From Bacteroidales bacterium (GTDB lineage Bacteria; Bacteroidota; Bacteroidia; Bacteroidales; Bacteroidaceae), in assembly GCA_015060865.1 (NCBI GenBank), contig SUXS01000018.1:16645-80644 (forward strand): DNA of 64,000 bases, given 5' to 3'. Of the stretch, positions 35,474 through 44,805 are shown piece after piece. Made by a program: the position numbers and the translations under genes. The notes under the pieces are model-generated. The model made no database searches, was not told the origin of the DNA, and worked only from the letters and a program-made list of their open reading frames with translations. Each line of letters starts with the position of its first letter. Position 1 is the first letter of the stretch.

Positions 35474-35505
35474 AAAGAAACCTTGTTTTAGAACAAGGTT
35501 TCTTT
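35474..35505 (+). terminator. Rho-independent-like terminator after fhs
   Basis: A perfect 14-bp stem (35474-35487 with 35492-35505) with a 4-base loop, starting 13 bp after the fhs stop. Confidence 0.85.
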
Positions 35506-35657
35506 ACAATTACTCAGTATAATTATCAATTATACACTTAAATATCGTCCATAAAAGAATCGATTATCTCACTTGTTTAGGTAACAAATTCAGGAACAAA
35601 CTTGCCTGTACCTATATAAGCTCTCTAAGATACAAATTCCACACAACAGCTACACAT

Positions 35658-36002
35658 CTACAACCTATTTCCAATTTTAGGAAATATCACTGTAGGTTTA
35701 AATGTACGTGCTTCATCAGGCAACATCTGGGCATAGGCCATAATAATGATTACATCATCCGGTTGTACGAGACGAGCTGCAGCCCCATTAAGACAGATTT
35801 GCCCCGAGCCACGCTCACCCTTTATCACATAGGTCACGAAGCGTTCACCATTATTATTATTCACAATATGCACTTGCTCCCCTTCTAAAAGTCCTGCCGC
35901 ATCCATCAAATCCTCATCAATGGTGATACTACCCATATAGTTAAGATTAGCCTCAGTAACTCGAGCACAATGTATCTTTGATTTCAATACAGTCAACCAC
36001 AT
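35658..36002 (-). CDS. panD: Aspartate 1-decarboxylase (pyruvoyl-dependent)
   Basis: This makes beta-alanine for pantothenate. The 114-residue proenzyme has the self-cleavage site [11 protein letters not shown]: the backbone is cut between Gly24 and Ser25, and Ser25 becomes the pyruvoyl group. Lys9 and the Tyr58 region ([19 protein letters not shown]) match the family. The C-terminal block [11 protein letters not shown] is also typical. It starts two bases after the panC stop on the same strand, so the pair forms the beta-alanine branch plus the condensing step. Confidence 0.95.
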   Translation of the reverse strand: MWLTVLKSKIHCARVTEANLNYMGSITIDEDLMDAAGLLEGEQVHIVNNNNGERFVTYVIKGERGSGQICLNGAAARLVQPDDVIIIMAYAQMLPDEARTFKPTVIFPKIGNRL

Positions 36003-36004
36003 AT

Positions 36005-36847
36005 TTACTTATATCTAATATTGTCAATTAAACGTACCTTCCCGCAGTATACAGTAATACATCCCATAATATAATCAGTCTCATCCCATGATTCGACCCT
36101 TTGCAATGTAGCTCCGTCTACTATTTCATAGTACTCTAGCTTCAGCCCCTTGGTAGAGTCAATAGCCTGCTCAACCATTCGTTTCGTATCGGCAAGAGAA
36201 TGTGACTTTGAATAGTCTACACTGGTAAAAAGGACCTTTGAAATTACCAACGATACATTACGCTGCCTTGGAGTAAGCAAAGCATTGCGGCTGCTAAGCG
36301 CCAAGCCATCAGTTTCACGTACAATAGGACAGCCAACGATTTCAAGATTCAAATCCAGTTGGCGTACCATCTCACGAATAATAGCTAATTGCTGGAAATC
36401 CTTTTCACCAAAATAAGCCCGAGTAGGTTCAATATACATAAATAGCTTACTCACTATCTGCGCTACACCATTAAAGTGTCCAGGGCGATAAATCCCCTCC
36501 ATTACCTTGTCGAGGGGAGGAAATTCAAAGACGCGAGTATCAGGTTCTGGATAAACCTCCTCTACTGAAGGCGCAAACACACAATCAGCGTCCAAAGATT
36601 CCAGTAAACGACAGTCTGCATCCAAGGTACGTGGATAACATTCCAGGTCACCTTTATCATTAAATTGAGTCGGATTGACGAAAACACTTACTACAGTAAT
36701 ATCATTATCCTTTACGCTTTGTTCTACAAGAGACGCATGCCCACGATGTAATGCTCCCATCGTAGGCACCAAGCCTATACTCTTGCCACTAGCACGAGCT
36801 TCAGCAAGAAATGTCTGTAATTTGCCTACAGTTTCTACAACTAACAT
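36005..36847 (-). CDS. panC: Pantothenate synthetase
   Basis: This cytoplasmic enzyme joins pantoate and beta-alanine with ATP. It has 280 residues, the normal length. The HIGH-type motif is in [37 protein letters not shown] follows, and the KMSKS-like stretch is [28 protein letters not shown] is diagnostic for PanC. A promoter with a TAATTTTG -7 box lies about 30 bp upstream. panD follows in the same operon. Ketopantoate genes (panB/panE) are not in the window. Confidence 0.96.
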   Translation of the reverse strand: MLVVETVGKLQTFLAEARASGKSIGLVPTMGALHRGHASLVEQSVKDNDITVVSVFVNPTQFNDKGDLECYPRTLDADCRLLESLDADCVFAPSVEEVYPEPDTRVFEFPPLDKVMEGIYRPGHFNGVAQIVSKLFMYIEPTRAYFGEKDFQQLAIIREMVRQLDLNLEIVGCPIVRETDGLALSSRNALLTPRQRNVSLVISKVLFTSVDYSKSHSLADTKRMVEQAIDSTKGLKLEYYEIVDGATLQRVESWDETDYIMGCITVYCGKVRLIDNIRYK

Positions 36848-36872
36848 ATATTTGTCATTTCTAAAAACGATA

Positions 36873-36880
36873 CAAAATTA
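36873..36880 (-). promoter_or_regulatory. Promoter -7 box for panC-panD
   Basis: TAATTTTG on the minus strand, inside TTTTTTACACTAATTTTGTA, the same string as upstream of ssrA. Confidence 0.55.
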
Positions 36881-37003
36881 GTGTAAAAAATCGATTTAGC
36901 GAAGACAAAACTAGTTTACTTGTATTATTATCATATTTTTCATTAATAACCCAACAATAGTACTTATGGCTTTCAACACAGAAGACAATATATCGTACTT
37001 TCA

Positions 37004-37023
37004 CTCGTTATGATAATAACGAG
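37004..37023 (+). other. Small hairpin before the beta-helix lipoprotein
   Basis: CTCGTTAT, GATA, ATAACGAG form a perfect 8-bp stem with a 4-base loop, ending 12 bp before the ATG. It could affect translation or serve as a binding site. Confidence 0.4.
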
Positions 37024-37035
37024 CCCCATATAGAA

Positions 37036-38514
37036 ATGTACCTGAACAAACGATTTATAACATTACTTATAACGATCTTCAGCATATGCTTGATCAGTTG
37101 TAACGAGAAGTTGAGCTTTTCCACAAGCCCGACACAACGGCTAACGTTTTCGTCAGACACCATCACATTTGACACATTGTTCACGGAAGTCAGTTCTGCC
37201 ACTTATTCTTTTTTAGTATACAATACCAACGAGACAAACTTGCGCATTACGCATATCGGTTTATCAGGAGGAGAAGATTCTCCTTTTCGTATAAACGTTG
37301 ATGGCATGGCAGGAGCCTCGTTCAATGAAACAATACTAAGGGGAAGAGATAGTTTATTCATATTCGTAGAAGTAACCATTGACCCTCGTGGATGCGATAA
37401 ACCATTTGAAGCACGCGATTCCATACTATTCACACTAGAAAGTGGAATGATACAACAAGTTCAACTTTGTGCCTATGGACAAGATGCCAACGTCATTCGT
37501 GGATGGACAATAACAACCGACACCCTACTCAAATCTCAGCGCCCCTACCTCATTTACGATAGTCTACGTGTTGAAGAAGGCGCCCTTCTACGATTGGAAG
37601 CCGGCACGCGTTTATATTTCTACGATAAGGTAGAAATGCATATTCATGGTCGCATAGAAGCCATAGGTACACTGGAAGCTCCTATCATATTCCGAGGAGC
37701 GCGCACTGACCGCATGTTCAGTAATCTGCCCTACGACCGCGTCGCGGGGCAATGGGGTGGAATCTCCATATACGACAACAGCCACAACAACCAATTCGTA
37801 TATTGCGATATACATAGCGGAACATACGGCATACGCGCTAAAAGTGCCGACTTGGATCAATATACGCTAACAATGCAAAACAGCCAGATACACAATGTTA
37901 ACGAAGATGCTTTGAGCCTCACAACATGTTCCGGAGTGTTTACCAATAGCCTATTTACTAATGCAGGAGGGCACTGCGTAAACATACTTGGAGGTCAAAT
38001 AACTTTTCTACACTGCACCATGGCAAACTTCTTCCCTTGGAATAGCAATCGAGGTGTGGCAGTAAACATATCTAATTTTGTGAAAGAAGAAGAAACCATA
38101 TACCCACTATATGGCGTAAACTTCATCAATAGCATCATTACCGGCTCTAAGGATGACGAGCTAATGGGATATATACTAGAGAAAACCGACACTACAGACC
38201 TCTCGGAATATGCTGCATATTCTTTTACACATTCACTCATAAACTCCAAGAATGAAGCTCGAGAACCTGACACCTTACACTTCACTAACATTGTGTGGGA
38301 GCACCGAGACAGCACAACCTACGGGAGTAGCAATTTCAAGTCCATCAACCACGAAGATTTCATTTACGATTTTCACTTGGATTCGCAATCTATAGCTCGA
38401 GGAATTGGAGACGATAGTTATATCACTATACTACCTTCTGATAAGGATGGAAACAAACTCACCGAAAACAATCCAGTAGATGCAGGCTGTTACCAATACA
38501 CTCCAAGCTATTAG
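37036..38514 (+). CDS. Beta-helix lipoprotein of unknown function
   Basis: A 492-residue probable lipoprotein. The signal sequence MYLNKRFITLLITIFSICLI is followed by a lipobox ending LISC with Cys22. Residues about 40-150 resemble an immunoglobulin-like or ASPM-like domain (SDTITFDTLFTEVSSATYSF). From about 180 onward there is a right-handed beta helix of parallel coils (GTYGIRAKSADLDQYTLTMQ, NEDALSLTTCSGVFTNSLFT), as in pectate-lyase-fold and NosD-like proteins. No catalytic residues of a lyase are recognisable. It is divergent from panC, and I see no functional partner. The location is probably the outer membrane or periplasmic face. Confidence 0.75.
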   Translation: MYLNKRFITLLITIFSICLISCNEKLSFSTSPTQRLTFSSDTITFDTLFTEVSSATYSFLVYNTNETNLRITHIGLSGGEDSPFRINVDGMAGASFNETILRGRDSLFIFVEVTIDPRGCDKPFEARDSILFTLESGMIQQVQLCAYGQDANVIRGWTITTDTLLKSQRPYLIYDSLRVEEGALLRLEAGTRLYFYDKVEMHIHGRIEAIGTLEAPIIFRGARTDRMFSNLPYDRVAGQWGGISIYDNSHNNQFVYCDIHSGTYGIRAKSADLDQYTLTMQNSQIHNVNEDALSLTTCSGVFTNSLFTNAGGHCVNILGGQITFLHCTMANFFPWNSNRGVAVNISNFVKEEETIYPLYGVNFINSIITGSKDDELMGYILEKTDTTDLSEYAAYSFTHSLINSKNEAREPDTLHFTNIVWEHRDSTTYGSSNFKSINHEDFIYDFHLDSQSIARGIGDDSYITILPSDKDGNKLTENNPVDAGCYQYTPSY

Positions 38515-38534
38515 AAAAAAAGCTTAAAAACCTC

Positions 38535-39008
38535 TTATTGATGATGATAAGGTAGATTATTAAGTATAGACAATGCCCTATAATACTGCTCTGCAAAGAC
38601 CAAGCGTACCATTTGATGGGAAAAAGTCATACGCGAAAGCGAAACTTTACCTTGCGCTATTCCATATATTTCGTCCGAGAACCCGTAAGGCCCTCCAATA
38701 ATGAATACCAAACGATGACTTACCGTATTCATACGTTGTTGTAACCAGTTGGCAAAATCTACTGATGAGAACTCCTTTCCACCTTCATCAAGCAGCACAA
38801 CATAATCACCTGGCATCACTATTTTAGCGATTAATTTACCTTCACGTTCCTTCTGCTGTTCTCGAGAGAGATTTTTCACACCCTTAATGTCTGGAATAAT
38901 TCTTAACTCTATCGGCATATAATAACTAGCCCTAGCTAGATAGTCAGCTACAGCCTGTGTTAGATACTGATTATCGGTTTTCCCTATAGCCACAAGTAAT
39001 GTCCTCAT
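38535..39008 (-). CDS. rlmH: 23S rRNA (pseudouridine1915-N3)-methyltransferase
   Basis: The SPOUT-type methyltransferase modifies helix 69 of the 70S ribosome. The chosen start is MRTLLVAIGKTDNQYLTQAV (157 residues, the normal RlmH length); a further ATG eight codons upstream is hydrophobic and less likely. The trefoil-knot SAM site is in VFIIGGPYGFSDEIYGIA, and the C-terminal LSRMTFSHQMVRLVFAEQYY is diagnostic. It follows the EamA transporter gene by about 24 bp on the same strand. Confidence 0.95.
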   Translation of the reverse strand: MRTLLVAIGKTDNQYLTQAVADYLARASYYMPIELRIIPDIKGVKNLSREQQKEREGKLIAKIVMPGDYVVLLDEGGKEFSSVDFANWLQQRMNTVSHRLVFIIGGPYGFSDEIYGIAQGKVSLSRMTFSHQMVRLVFAEQYYRALSILNNLPYHHQ

Positions 39009-39032
39009 ACAAATATATATAAATAAAAACAC

Positions 39033-39938
39033 TCAAGTAAAAGACATCAATGTTAGCAATGACAAAAGGAGTCCTCCGACCTGATACTTTGTAAGCCGTT
39101 CCCGGAAGAACAGCCAACCACAAAATGCAGTAATAGAGACCACACCAACATTGTATATAGGATAAAATAAAGTAGTAGGAGTCTCCTCCAAGGCGCGCAT
39201 CATACAATAGGTACATGCCATATTAACCACACCAAGACTCAAGCCAGACCACAAGGAATGCCACCCTACTCCCGTTTTCTTAATAGAATCAGCTGTTCCT
39301 TTCCATAAATTCCGTACAACCAACAATAAGGTTCCACATATCAAAGCAAACAAGAATGAAGCAGAGGCAAAAGCATTGAACTGAGCATCTATCAATACAG
39401 TGTCATCCCCATACCTCGACGTAATGTCATTCTGCGCAACCCGAAGCAGAAAGTTAGACAAGCCATAACACAAGAATACAATCGGCAGATGCCATATGCC
39501 CATACGTATCTTTCCTTTCCACCGCATAGGTTTTCCATCCATACACAATAGCAACAAAGCTATTAGCATCCCCAACACAGCCAACCACAACGGCTCCCGA
39601 TCACCCAAAAGGAGCCAACTTCCAATAACTGGAACCACAAATGAGACCTTTGACGCGACAGTAGACATTACGACACCATATGATTCCGTAGCAACAGCAA
39701 TCATCATTAAAGCCCCTACCATGAAACTTCCACGCACAAATGCCATCCAACACCAGAACTCACCTAACGGATTGATATGCAAATCATATCGAGCTGCATT
39801 AACAACAATCCCAACAAGGGTTGCTACGATATAATTAACACAAATGGTTTCGCCTATACCAACACCACATCTTCGAAGGTACTTTAAAAAAACAGCTATT
39901 GACGATCCGAAAAAAACAGCAAGCAACAAATATATCAT
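39033..39938 (-). CDS. EamA-family (drug/metabolite transporter) membrane protein
   Basis: A 301-residue inner-membrane protein with about ten helices in two EamA repeats. The first begins MIYLLLAVFFGSSIAVFLKY. The second half ends in the family's typical NVGVVSITAFCGWLFFRERL and YQVGGLLLSLLTLMSF. The basic-acidic FFRERLTKYQ near the C-terminus is a common EamA feature. The transported compound is unknown. It lies just upstream of rlmH on the same strand. Confidence 0.85.
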   Translation of the reverse strand: MIYLLLAVFFGSSIAVFLKYLRRCGVGIGETICVNYIVATLVGIVVNAARYDLHINPLGEFWCWMAFVRGSFMVGALMMIAVATESYGVVMSTVASKVSFVVPVIGSWLLLGDREPLWLAVLGMLIALLLLCMDGKPMRWKGKIRMGIWHLPIVFLCYGLSNFLLRVAQNDITSRYGDDTVLIDAQFNAFASASFLFALICGTLLLVVRNLWKGTADSIKKTGVGWHSLWSGLSLGVVNMACTYCMMRALEETPTTLFYPIYNVGVVSITAFCGWLFFRERLTKYQVGGLLLSLLTLMSFT

Positions 39939-39963
39939 ATAAGGGATGGTATCTCAAGGCTTA

Positions 39964-41535
39964 TCATAGCACTTCAAGTGTCACAATACTCATTGGAGGC
40001 AGTACCACCTTTATTCCTTCTTTGATAATTTTAGCGGCTTTAAATTCGATGGATCTTACCACTTCCGGGTTATCAAAAGAATTATGATCACCCATATTTT
40101 TAGAAGTAAGAATCTCACCTTTCACTTTCTTTCCCTTTATGTCGGCAAGATTAATAGTCACCTCCTGTTTCTGTTTGAGATCAATATTAGCTAATGAGAT
40201 ATGAATGACGCCCTCAGCATTTCTTGAGGCGGTTGCACTAAGCATGGGAAGTGTTCGGGTAGGCTCCTCCCCACTACGGTCAGGACGGTAACGCTCATTC
40301 TTCACCTGCATCTCATCACATGCGATATCCATAGGTATAAAAGTTGCATCCTGATGTGGCTTGTACATCTTAAAGACATAATAAGTTGGTGTAAGCACCA
40401 TCTTATCATCCTGCGTGAGAATCATTGACTGCAGCACATTGGCAATCTGAGCTATATTACACATTTTTATTCTGCCAGTATACTTATGGAAAACATTGAA
40501 TGAAAGAGCTGCAACAAAGGCATCGCGCATAGTATTTTGCTGGAAAAGATGACCACGCACGGTTCCAGGTTCCTCATCCCACCAAGTACCCCATTCATCA
40601 ACCATGAGTCCTACACGCTTCCGGCTATCATAGCGATCCATAATTTCCATGTGTCTTTTGAGTACAGGCTCTATTCCGAGGCATTTCCCTAGACACCAAT
40701 AATAGTCCTCATCGGTAAAGTTGAGCGCAGACCCTTTACTTCCGCTCCATGTCAGCACTGTGTAATAGTGAAGCGAAAGACCACGCATATGACCAGCAGC
40801 ATTGCGCATAAGTACTTCCGTCCAGTTATAGTCATAATCACTGGCACCGCTTGCTATCTTAAAAAGGCGGTTACCATTATATTCGCGACAATAAGTCTGA
40901 TAACGTCTATAAAGGTCTGCATAATACTCTGGACGCATGTTACCTCCACATCCCCAACTCTCATTTCCGACACCAATATACTTCACCTTCCAAGGCTCTT
41001 CACGACCATTTTCTTTACGCAATTTGGCCATAGGCCCATCCTTAGCAGTCATATACTCAACCCATTTAGCAGTCTCCTCCACCGAACCACTACCAACATT
41101 CATCGAAACATAGGGTTCACAGTCCAAAAGTTCACAAAGGTTGAGAAACTCATGCGTACCAAAACTATTATCCTCAACAGTCCCACCCCAATTATTATTT
41201 ACCATACGAGGCCGTTTCTCACGTGGACCGATACCATCCATCCAATGATATTCATCGGCAAAACAGCCGCCAGGCCAACGCAAATTCGGGATATCAAGTT
41301 CCTTGAGCGCGCCAAGAACATCGTTACGATAACCGTTAGTATTAGGAACCATAGAGTCTTCACCGACCCAAAGCCCTCCATAAATACATGTTCCTAAATG
41401 TTCGGCAAACTGCCCATAAATGTGCCGACTAATCACCGTTGTTGCATCTTCTGGATGCAGTACTATGGTAGACTGTCGTTGTGCATTAACCATAATGGCA
41501 CTCTGCAATGCCAATAAACAAAGAAATCTTCTCAT
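39964..41535 (-). CDS. GH51 alpha-L-arabinofuranosidase
   Basis: A 523-residue secreted or periplasmic enzyme (signal peptide MRRFLCLLALQSAIMVNAQ) that removes L-arabinofuranosyl groups from arabinan or arabinoxylan. The N-terminal sandwich and TIM barrel include HIYGQFAEHLGTCIYGGLW and LRWPGGCFADEYHW. The acid/base Glu lies in YIGVGNESWGCGG (about residue 193) and the nucleophile Glu in LMVDEWGTWW (about 313). The C-terminal beta domain ends in KVVLPPMSIVTLEVL. The combination with GH28 in the same window suggests plant cell-wall use, but the two are not in one operon. Confidence 0.94.
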   Translation of the reverse strand: MRRFLCLLALQSAIMVNAQRQSTIVLHPEDATTVISRHIYGQFAEHLGTCIYGGLWVGEDSMVPNTNGYRNDVLGALKELDIPNLRWPGGCFADEYHWMDGIGPREKRPRMVNNNWGGTVEDNSFGTHEFLNLCELLDCEPYVSMNVGSGSVEETAKWVEYMTAKDGPMAKLRKENGREEPWKVKYIGVGNESWGCGGNMRPEYYADLYRRYQTYCREYNGNRLFKIASGASDYDYNWTEVLMRNAAGHMRGLSLHYYTVLTWSGSKGSALNFTDEDYYWCLGKCLGIEPVLKRHMEIMDRYDSRKRVGLMVDEWGTWWDEEPGTVRGHLFQQNTMRDAFVAALSFNVFHKYTGRIKMCNIAQIANVLQSMILTQDDKMVLTPTYYVFKMYKPHQDATFIPMDIACDEMQVKNERYRPDRSGEEPTRTLPMLSATASRNAEGVIHISLANIDLKQKQEVTINLADIKGKKVKGEILTSKNMGDHNSFDNPEVVRSIEFKAAKIIKEGIKVVLPPMSIVTLEVL

Positions 41536-41620
41536 ATTCGACTGTGTTTAATTCTATGATAAAGACAAAAATAATACAAAAAACGTATCTATAAAAATAA
41601 TCACGAACAATTCATCAAAA

Positions 41621-41639
41621 AGGAGAAAAAAAATCTCCT
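41621..41639 (-). terminator. Terminator-like hairpin downstream of ruvC
   Basis: AGGAGA and TCTCCT form a 6-bp stem; on the minus strand the loop and the tail are T runs. It is about 140 bp past the ruvC stop. The 242-bp gap 41536-41777 shows no other feature. Confidence 0.5.
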
Positions 41640-41777
41640 CGCTTTATTATAGAACAATCTTAAGAACTACCAGACAATCAATATACTATTGACCACCAAT
41701 TACAATTGGCGAAGCAAACGAAGAATCCCACAACTACGGCAAGTTTTAAGAGGCATTTAGATTCAACGAGGACAACA

Positions 41778-42368
41778 CTAAATCTTTTTTCTTTGTGATA
41801 CCCGTCCAGGATTCTTACTAATGAAATCTTTCCAATTAGCAGCCCCCTTACCCATATTAGGACGCCCCATCTGAAGATAGTGACAATAAGCGGCCCCAAG
41901 GGCATCTGTCGCATCCAAAAAATGCGGCATTTCATCCTTATCTATACCTAACATTCTGCGTAACATATCAGCCACCTGCTCCTTGCCAGCCGATCCATTA
42001 CCCGTTATAGCCATCTTTATTTTGGTAGGGGCATACTCGGTGATAGGGATATCTCGACTAATAGCAGCAGCCATAGCCACACCCTGCGCTCGTCCCAATT
42101 TAAGAGTGGTCTGCACATTCTTTCCAAAGAATGGGGCTTCAATAGCCAGTTCATCGGGAAGATACGAATCTATGATACCACGAACACGTTCAAATATACG
42201 TCCTAACTTAAGATACGAATCCCCATACTTACGTAAGTCGATAACCCCCATAGCCAGCATGCTAGCTTTTGTACCAACCACCTTAATGACCCCATAACCC
42301 ATGATATTAGTACCAGGGTCAATACCTAGAATTATCTTTTCTGTAACAGGATATAACATTTTTAGCAA
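41778..42368 (-). CDS. ruvC: Crossover junction endodeoxyribonuclease RuvC
   Basis: The Holliday-junction resolvase of the RuvABC system. It has 196 residues including a C-terminal basic tail. The acidic catalytic set is present: [17 protein letters not shown] (first Asp), [19 protein letters not shown] (Glu) and [14 protein letters not shown] (Asp and His). The promoter -7 box at 42379-42386 puts the RNA start close to the first ATG, so the third Met codon ([10 protein letters not shown], 42359) is an equally good start. ruvA and ruvB are not adjacent. Confidence 0.95.
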   Translation of the reverse strand: MLKMLYPVTEKIILGIDPGTNIMGYGVIKVVGTKASMLAMGVIDLRKYGDSYLKLGRIFERVRGIIDSYLPDELAIEAPFFGKNVQTTLKLGRAQGVAMAAAISRDIPITEYAPTKIKMAITGNGSAGKEQVADMLRRMLGIDKDEMPHFLDATDALGAAYCHYLQMGRPNMGKGAANWKDFISKNPGRVSQRKKI

Positions 42369-42378
42369 AAAAGTCGTA

Positions 42379-42386
42379 CAAAGATA
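42379..42386 (-). promoter_or_regulatory. Promoter -7 box for ruvC
   Basis: TATCTTTG on the minus strand. It is divergent from, and about 25 bp from, the tRNA-Ala promoter at 42409-42416. Confidence 0.6.
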
Positions 42387-42408
42387 CTATTTATTCCAAT
42401 ATTATCAT

Positions 42409-42416
42409 TACCTTTG
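42409..42416 (+). promoter_or_regulatory. Promoter -7 box for tRNA-Ala
   Basis: TACCTTTG matches TAnnTTTG, 18 bp before the tRNA 5' end, with a TTTATT-containing -33-like region upstream. Confidence 0.55.
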
Positions 42417-42434
42417 CACTATAAATAATGATAA

Positions 42435-42508
42435 GGGGCATTAGCTCATCTGGCTAGAGCGTTTGACTGGCAGTCAAGAGGTGGCGAGTTCGAGTCTCGC
42501 ATGCTCCA
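42435..42508 (+). tRNA. tRNA-Ala (GGC)
   Basis: A complete cloverleaf with acceptor GGGGCAT/ATGCTCC, including the G3-U70 pair that marks alanine, and anticodon loop CTGGCAG with anticodon GGC. CCA is not encoded. 74 nt. Confidence 0.95.
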
Positions 42509-42516
42509 CACAAGAA

Positions 42517-42546
42517 AAAAGGCTGCTATAAGGATAGTAGCCTTTT
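42517..42546 (+). terminator. Hairpin after tRNA-Ala
   Basis: A 13-bp stem with one G-U pair (42517-42529 with 42534-42546) and a 4-base loop, ending in T. It lies 9 bp after the tRNA and 23 bp before the DegT start. It is either the tRNA terminator or a leaky barrier into the next gene. Confidence 0.7.
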
Positions 42547-42569
42547 ATAATTTAGCTGAAATACTTCCT

Positions 42570-43787
42570 ATGGTAAAGTTTCTCGATTTACACCAGATAA
42601 ACCTCCGCTACAAAGAGGTCATCAGAGAAGACACCAACCAACTCCTAAATTCCGGATGGTATCTAAAAGGGAAAGCCACCGAAGAATTCGAGCACAACTA
42701 TGCACAGTACATAGGACATCGGTACGCCATAGGTTGTGCCAGTGGACTTGATGCACTTCGCCTTATATTGCGGGGTTACATTACCTTAGGTATACTACGG
42801 GAGGGTGATGAAGTTATAGTTCCTGCCAACACTTTTATTGCATCAATACTTGCAATTACCGACAATAACCTGAGCCCCGTGTTCTGCGATGTAGATTCAC
42901 AAAACCTACTTCCTGATGCGGCACAAATAGAGAGCCTTATCACTGCACGCACACGCGCTATTATGATAGTACATTTATATGGAAGATGTGCATACTCTGA
43001 TGCTATTGGCGATTTATGCAAAAGGCATCAAATACTACTCATAGAAGACAACGCCCAAGCTCATGGATGTATAACACAGACGTCATCCTATTCACTGCCC
43101 ATATTTAATCAGGCACCAGTTATAGACGGTAAAAGGAGCTACAATCTGCCAAGAATAAATCATGAGAATAACTTTCAGCAGATAAAGTCTGGGATCGTTC
43201 TCAAAAAAACTGGTTCCATAGGACATGCTGCTGGACATAGTTTTTACCCAGGCAAGAATCTGGGAGCGCTAGGTGACGCAGGATGTGTAACCACAAACGA
43301 CAAGAAGCTCGCCGAGGTCATACGTTCAATTGCCAATTATGGCATGGGGCAGAAATACTATTGTAAGTATCTTGGCATAAACAGCCGAATTGATGAATGG
43401 CAAGCGCTTATACTCAATGCAAAACTGCCACACCTCGATGAAGACAACAATCGGCGTATTGCCATTGCCCAACTATATTATGATAGCATTAATAATATAC
43501 ACGTACGTCTTCCTCGACATATGAAAGAGAACGTGTATCACGTATTCCCCATATTCTGCAGTAAACGTGACAGCCTACAACTTCATCTTAACAAGTGTGG
43601 TATAGAAACCCTTATACACTATCCCATTCCACCCCACCTTCAAGCATGCTATAGTGAGTTCAATCATTTATCAATGCCTGTCACAGAGGAGTTGGCACGT
43701 ACTGAATTATCAATCCCCATCAGTCCTGTAATGAGCGACAAAGAGGTGCAACAAGTAATAAAAGCTATTAACAGTTTTAGTCTGTGA
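42570..43787 (+). CDS. DegT/DnrJ/EryC1/StrS-family sugar aminotransferase
   Basis: A PLP enzyme that makes amino sugars for surface glycans. I chose the start at 42570 (MVKFLDLHQINLRYKEVIRE, 405 residues); an ATG 23 codons upstream lies inside the tRNA-Ala. The fold is seen in YAIGCASGLDALRLILRGY, VPANTFIASILAITDNNLSP and LIEDNAQAHG. The PLP-binding lysine is in GHSFYPGKNLGALGDAG. Between the AQAHG and GSIGHAAGHSFYPGK blocks there is an extra stretch of about 45 residues, where relatives have a shorter loop. No other sugar-nucleotide gene is adjacent, apart from an oxidoreductase that converges on it end to end. The amino-sugar product cannot be named. Confidence 0.85.
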   Translation: MVKFLDLHQINLRYKEVIREDTNQLLNSGWYLKGKATEEFEHNYAQYIGHRYAIGCASGLDALRLILRGYITLGILREGDEVIVPANTFIASILAITDNNLSPVFCDVDSQNLLPDAAQIESLITARTRAIMIVHLYGRCAYSDAIGDLCKRHQILLIEDNAQAHGCITQTSSYSLPIFNQAPVIDGKRSYNLPRINHENNFQQIKSGIVLKKTGSIGHAAGHSFYPGKNLGALGDAGCVTTNDKKLAEVIRSIANYGMGQKYYCKYLGINSRIDEWQALILNAKLPHLDEDNNRRIAIAQLYYDSINNIHVRLPRHMKENVYHVFPIFCSKRDSLQLHLNKCGIETLIHYPIPPHLQACYSEFNHLSMPVTEELARTELSIPISPVMSDKEVQQVIKAINSFSL

Positions 43788-44759
43788 TCAAATTTTCTCT
43801 AATATACGATCCATAACCCAATTGGTGGGAGTAGCACTAATACCATTACATGTGCAAATATCCTTCTTCTGTAAATGATGCACAATATTTTCAATGAGCG
43901 GTTGCTGCACATAATCAGGATTGGGAATCACAAACTCATGGTGCCCTGTGGCATCATCGAGAGCTATAGGTTGATACGTGAATACCGAGAAACATACCAT
44001 TCCCTTATCGCCTACAATTTCTATACGATCATCACGTGCGCTTTCGTCAGCGACAAAGCACCAAGAACCACTACCCACCAAGCCATTATCAAAACGAAAA
44101 CAGGCACTAATAGTGTCTTCCGCATCATACAAGCCTCCTCGGTTGGCCGTATATCCCTTAGCTTCAATAATACATCCAAAATAATACTGCAACAAATCGA
44201 GCTGATGAGGAGCAAGATCATAGAAATAGCCACCACCTGCGATATTAGACTGTACACGCCATGGCATATTACTTCCCGTACTCCCATCAAACTCTCGCGG
44301 CGGTTGAGCCAATCGTATCTGCACATTAATGACTTTGCCTACACAAGGTATCAACTCTTCCACTTTGCGAAAATAGGGAAGATATCTACGATAGTAAGCC
44401 ACAAAGCAAGGCACATGCATCTCCTCACTGACCTTATTAATACGTATACAATCCTCATAACTTGCCGCCATAGGTTTCTCGATGTACACAGGCTTACCAG
44501 CCTTCATAGCCATAATAGCAAAAGTAGCGTGTGACGAAGGCGGTGTTGCTATATATACAGCATTGACATTAGGATCATCTATAAGATCCAGTGCGTTGGC
44601 ATACCACTTCTTGATGCCATGCCGTTCTGCATACGAACGTGCACGTTCTTCATTACGGCTCATCACAGCCTCAATCTTCGAACCTTCAATATTTGAGAAT
44701 GCAGGTCCACTTTTCTTTTCTGTAGCCTCGCCACACCCGATTACTCCCCAGCGTATCAT
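43788..44759 (-). CDS. Gfo/Idh/MocA-family oxidoreductase
   Basis: A 323-residue NAD(P)-dependent sugar or inositol dehydrogenase-like protein. The start is placed at MIRWGVIGCGEATEKKSGPA (residue 12 of the longest frame), giving the N-terminal Rossmann motif GxGxxxxK. The conserved KPVYIEKPMAASYEDCIRI contains the catalytic Lys of the EKP motif (about residue 93). The C-terminal domain shows GGGYFYDLAPHQLDLLQYYF, with the family His/Asp. Its stop codon abuts the stop of the convergent DegT gene with no bases between. The substrate is unknown; a glycan precursor is plausible. Confidence 0.86.
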   Translation of the reverse strand: MIRWGVIGCGEATEKKSGPAFSNIEGSKIEAVMSRNEERARSYAERHGIKKWYANALDLIDDPNVNAVYIATPPSSHATFAIMAMKAGKPVYIEKPMAASYEDCIRINKVSEEMHVPCFVAYYRRYLPYFRKVEELIPCVGKVINVQIRLAQPPREFDGSTGSNMPWRVQSNIAGGGYFYDLAPHQLDLLQYYFGCIIEAKGYTANRGGLYDAEDTISACFRFDNGLVGSGSWCFVADESARDDRIEIVGDKGMVCFSVFTYQPIALDDATGHHEFVIPNPDYVQQPLIENIVHHLQKKDICTCNGISATPTNWVMDRILEKI

Positions 44760-44805
44760 ATTGAACTCATATTGATTTGAAGTACATGCCAAAAGTTACA
44801 ATTAT

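Noticed and set aside
42501..42569. N-terminal extension of the DegT aminotransferase
   Set aside because: It overlaps the 3' end of tRNA-Ala and its terminator, and the conserved start of the family (MVKFLDL) lies at 42570.
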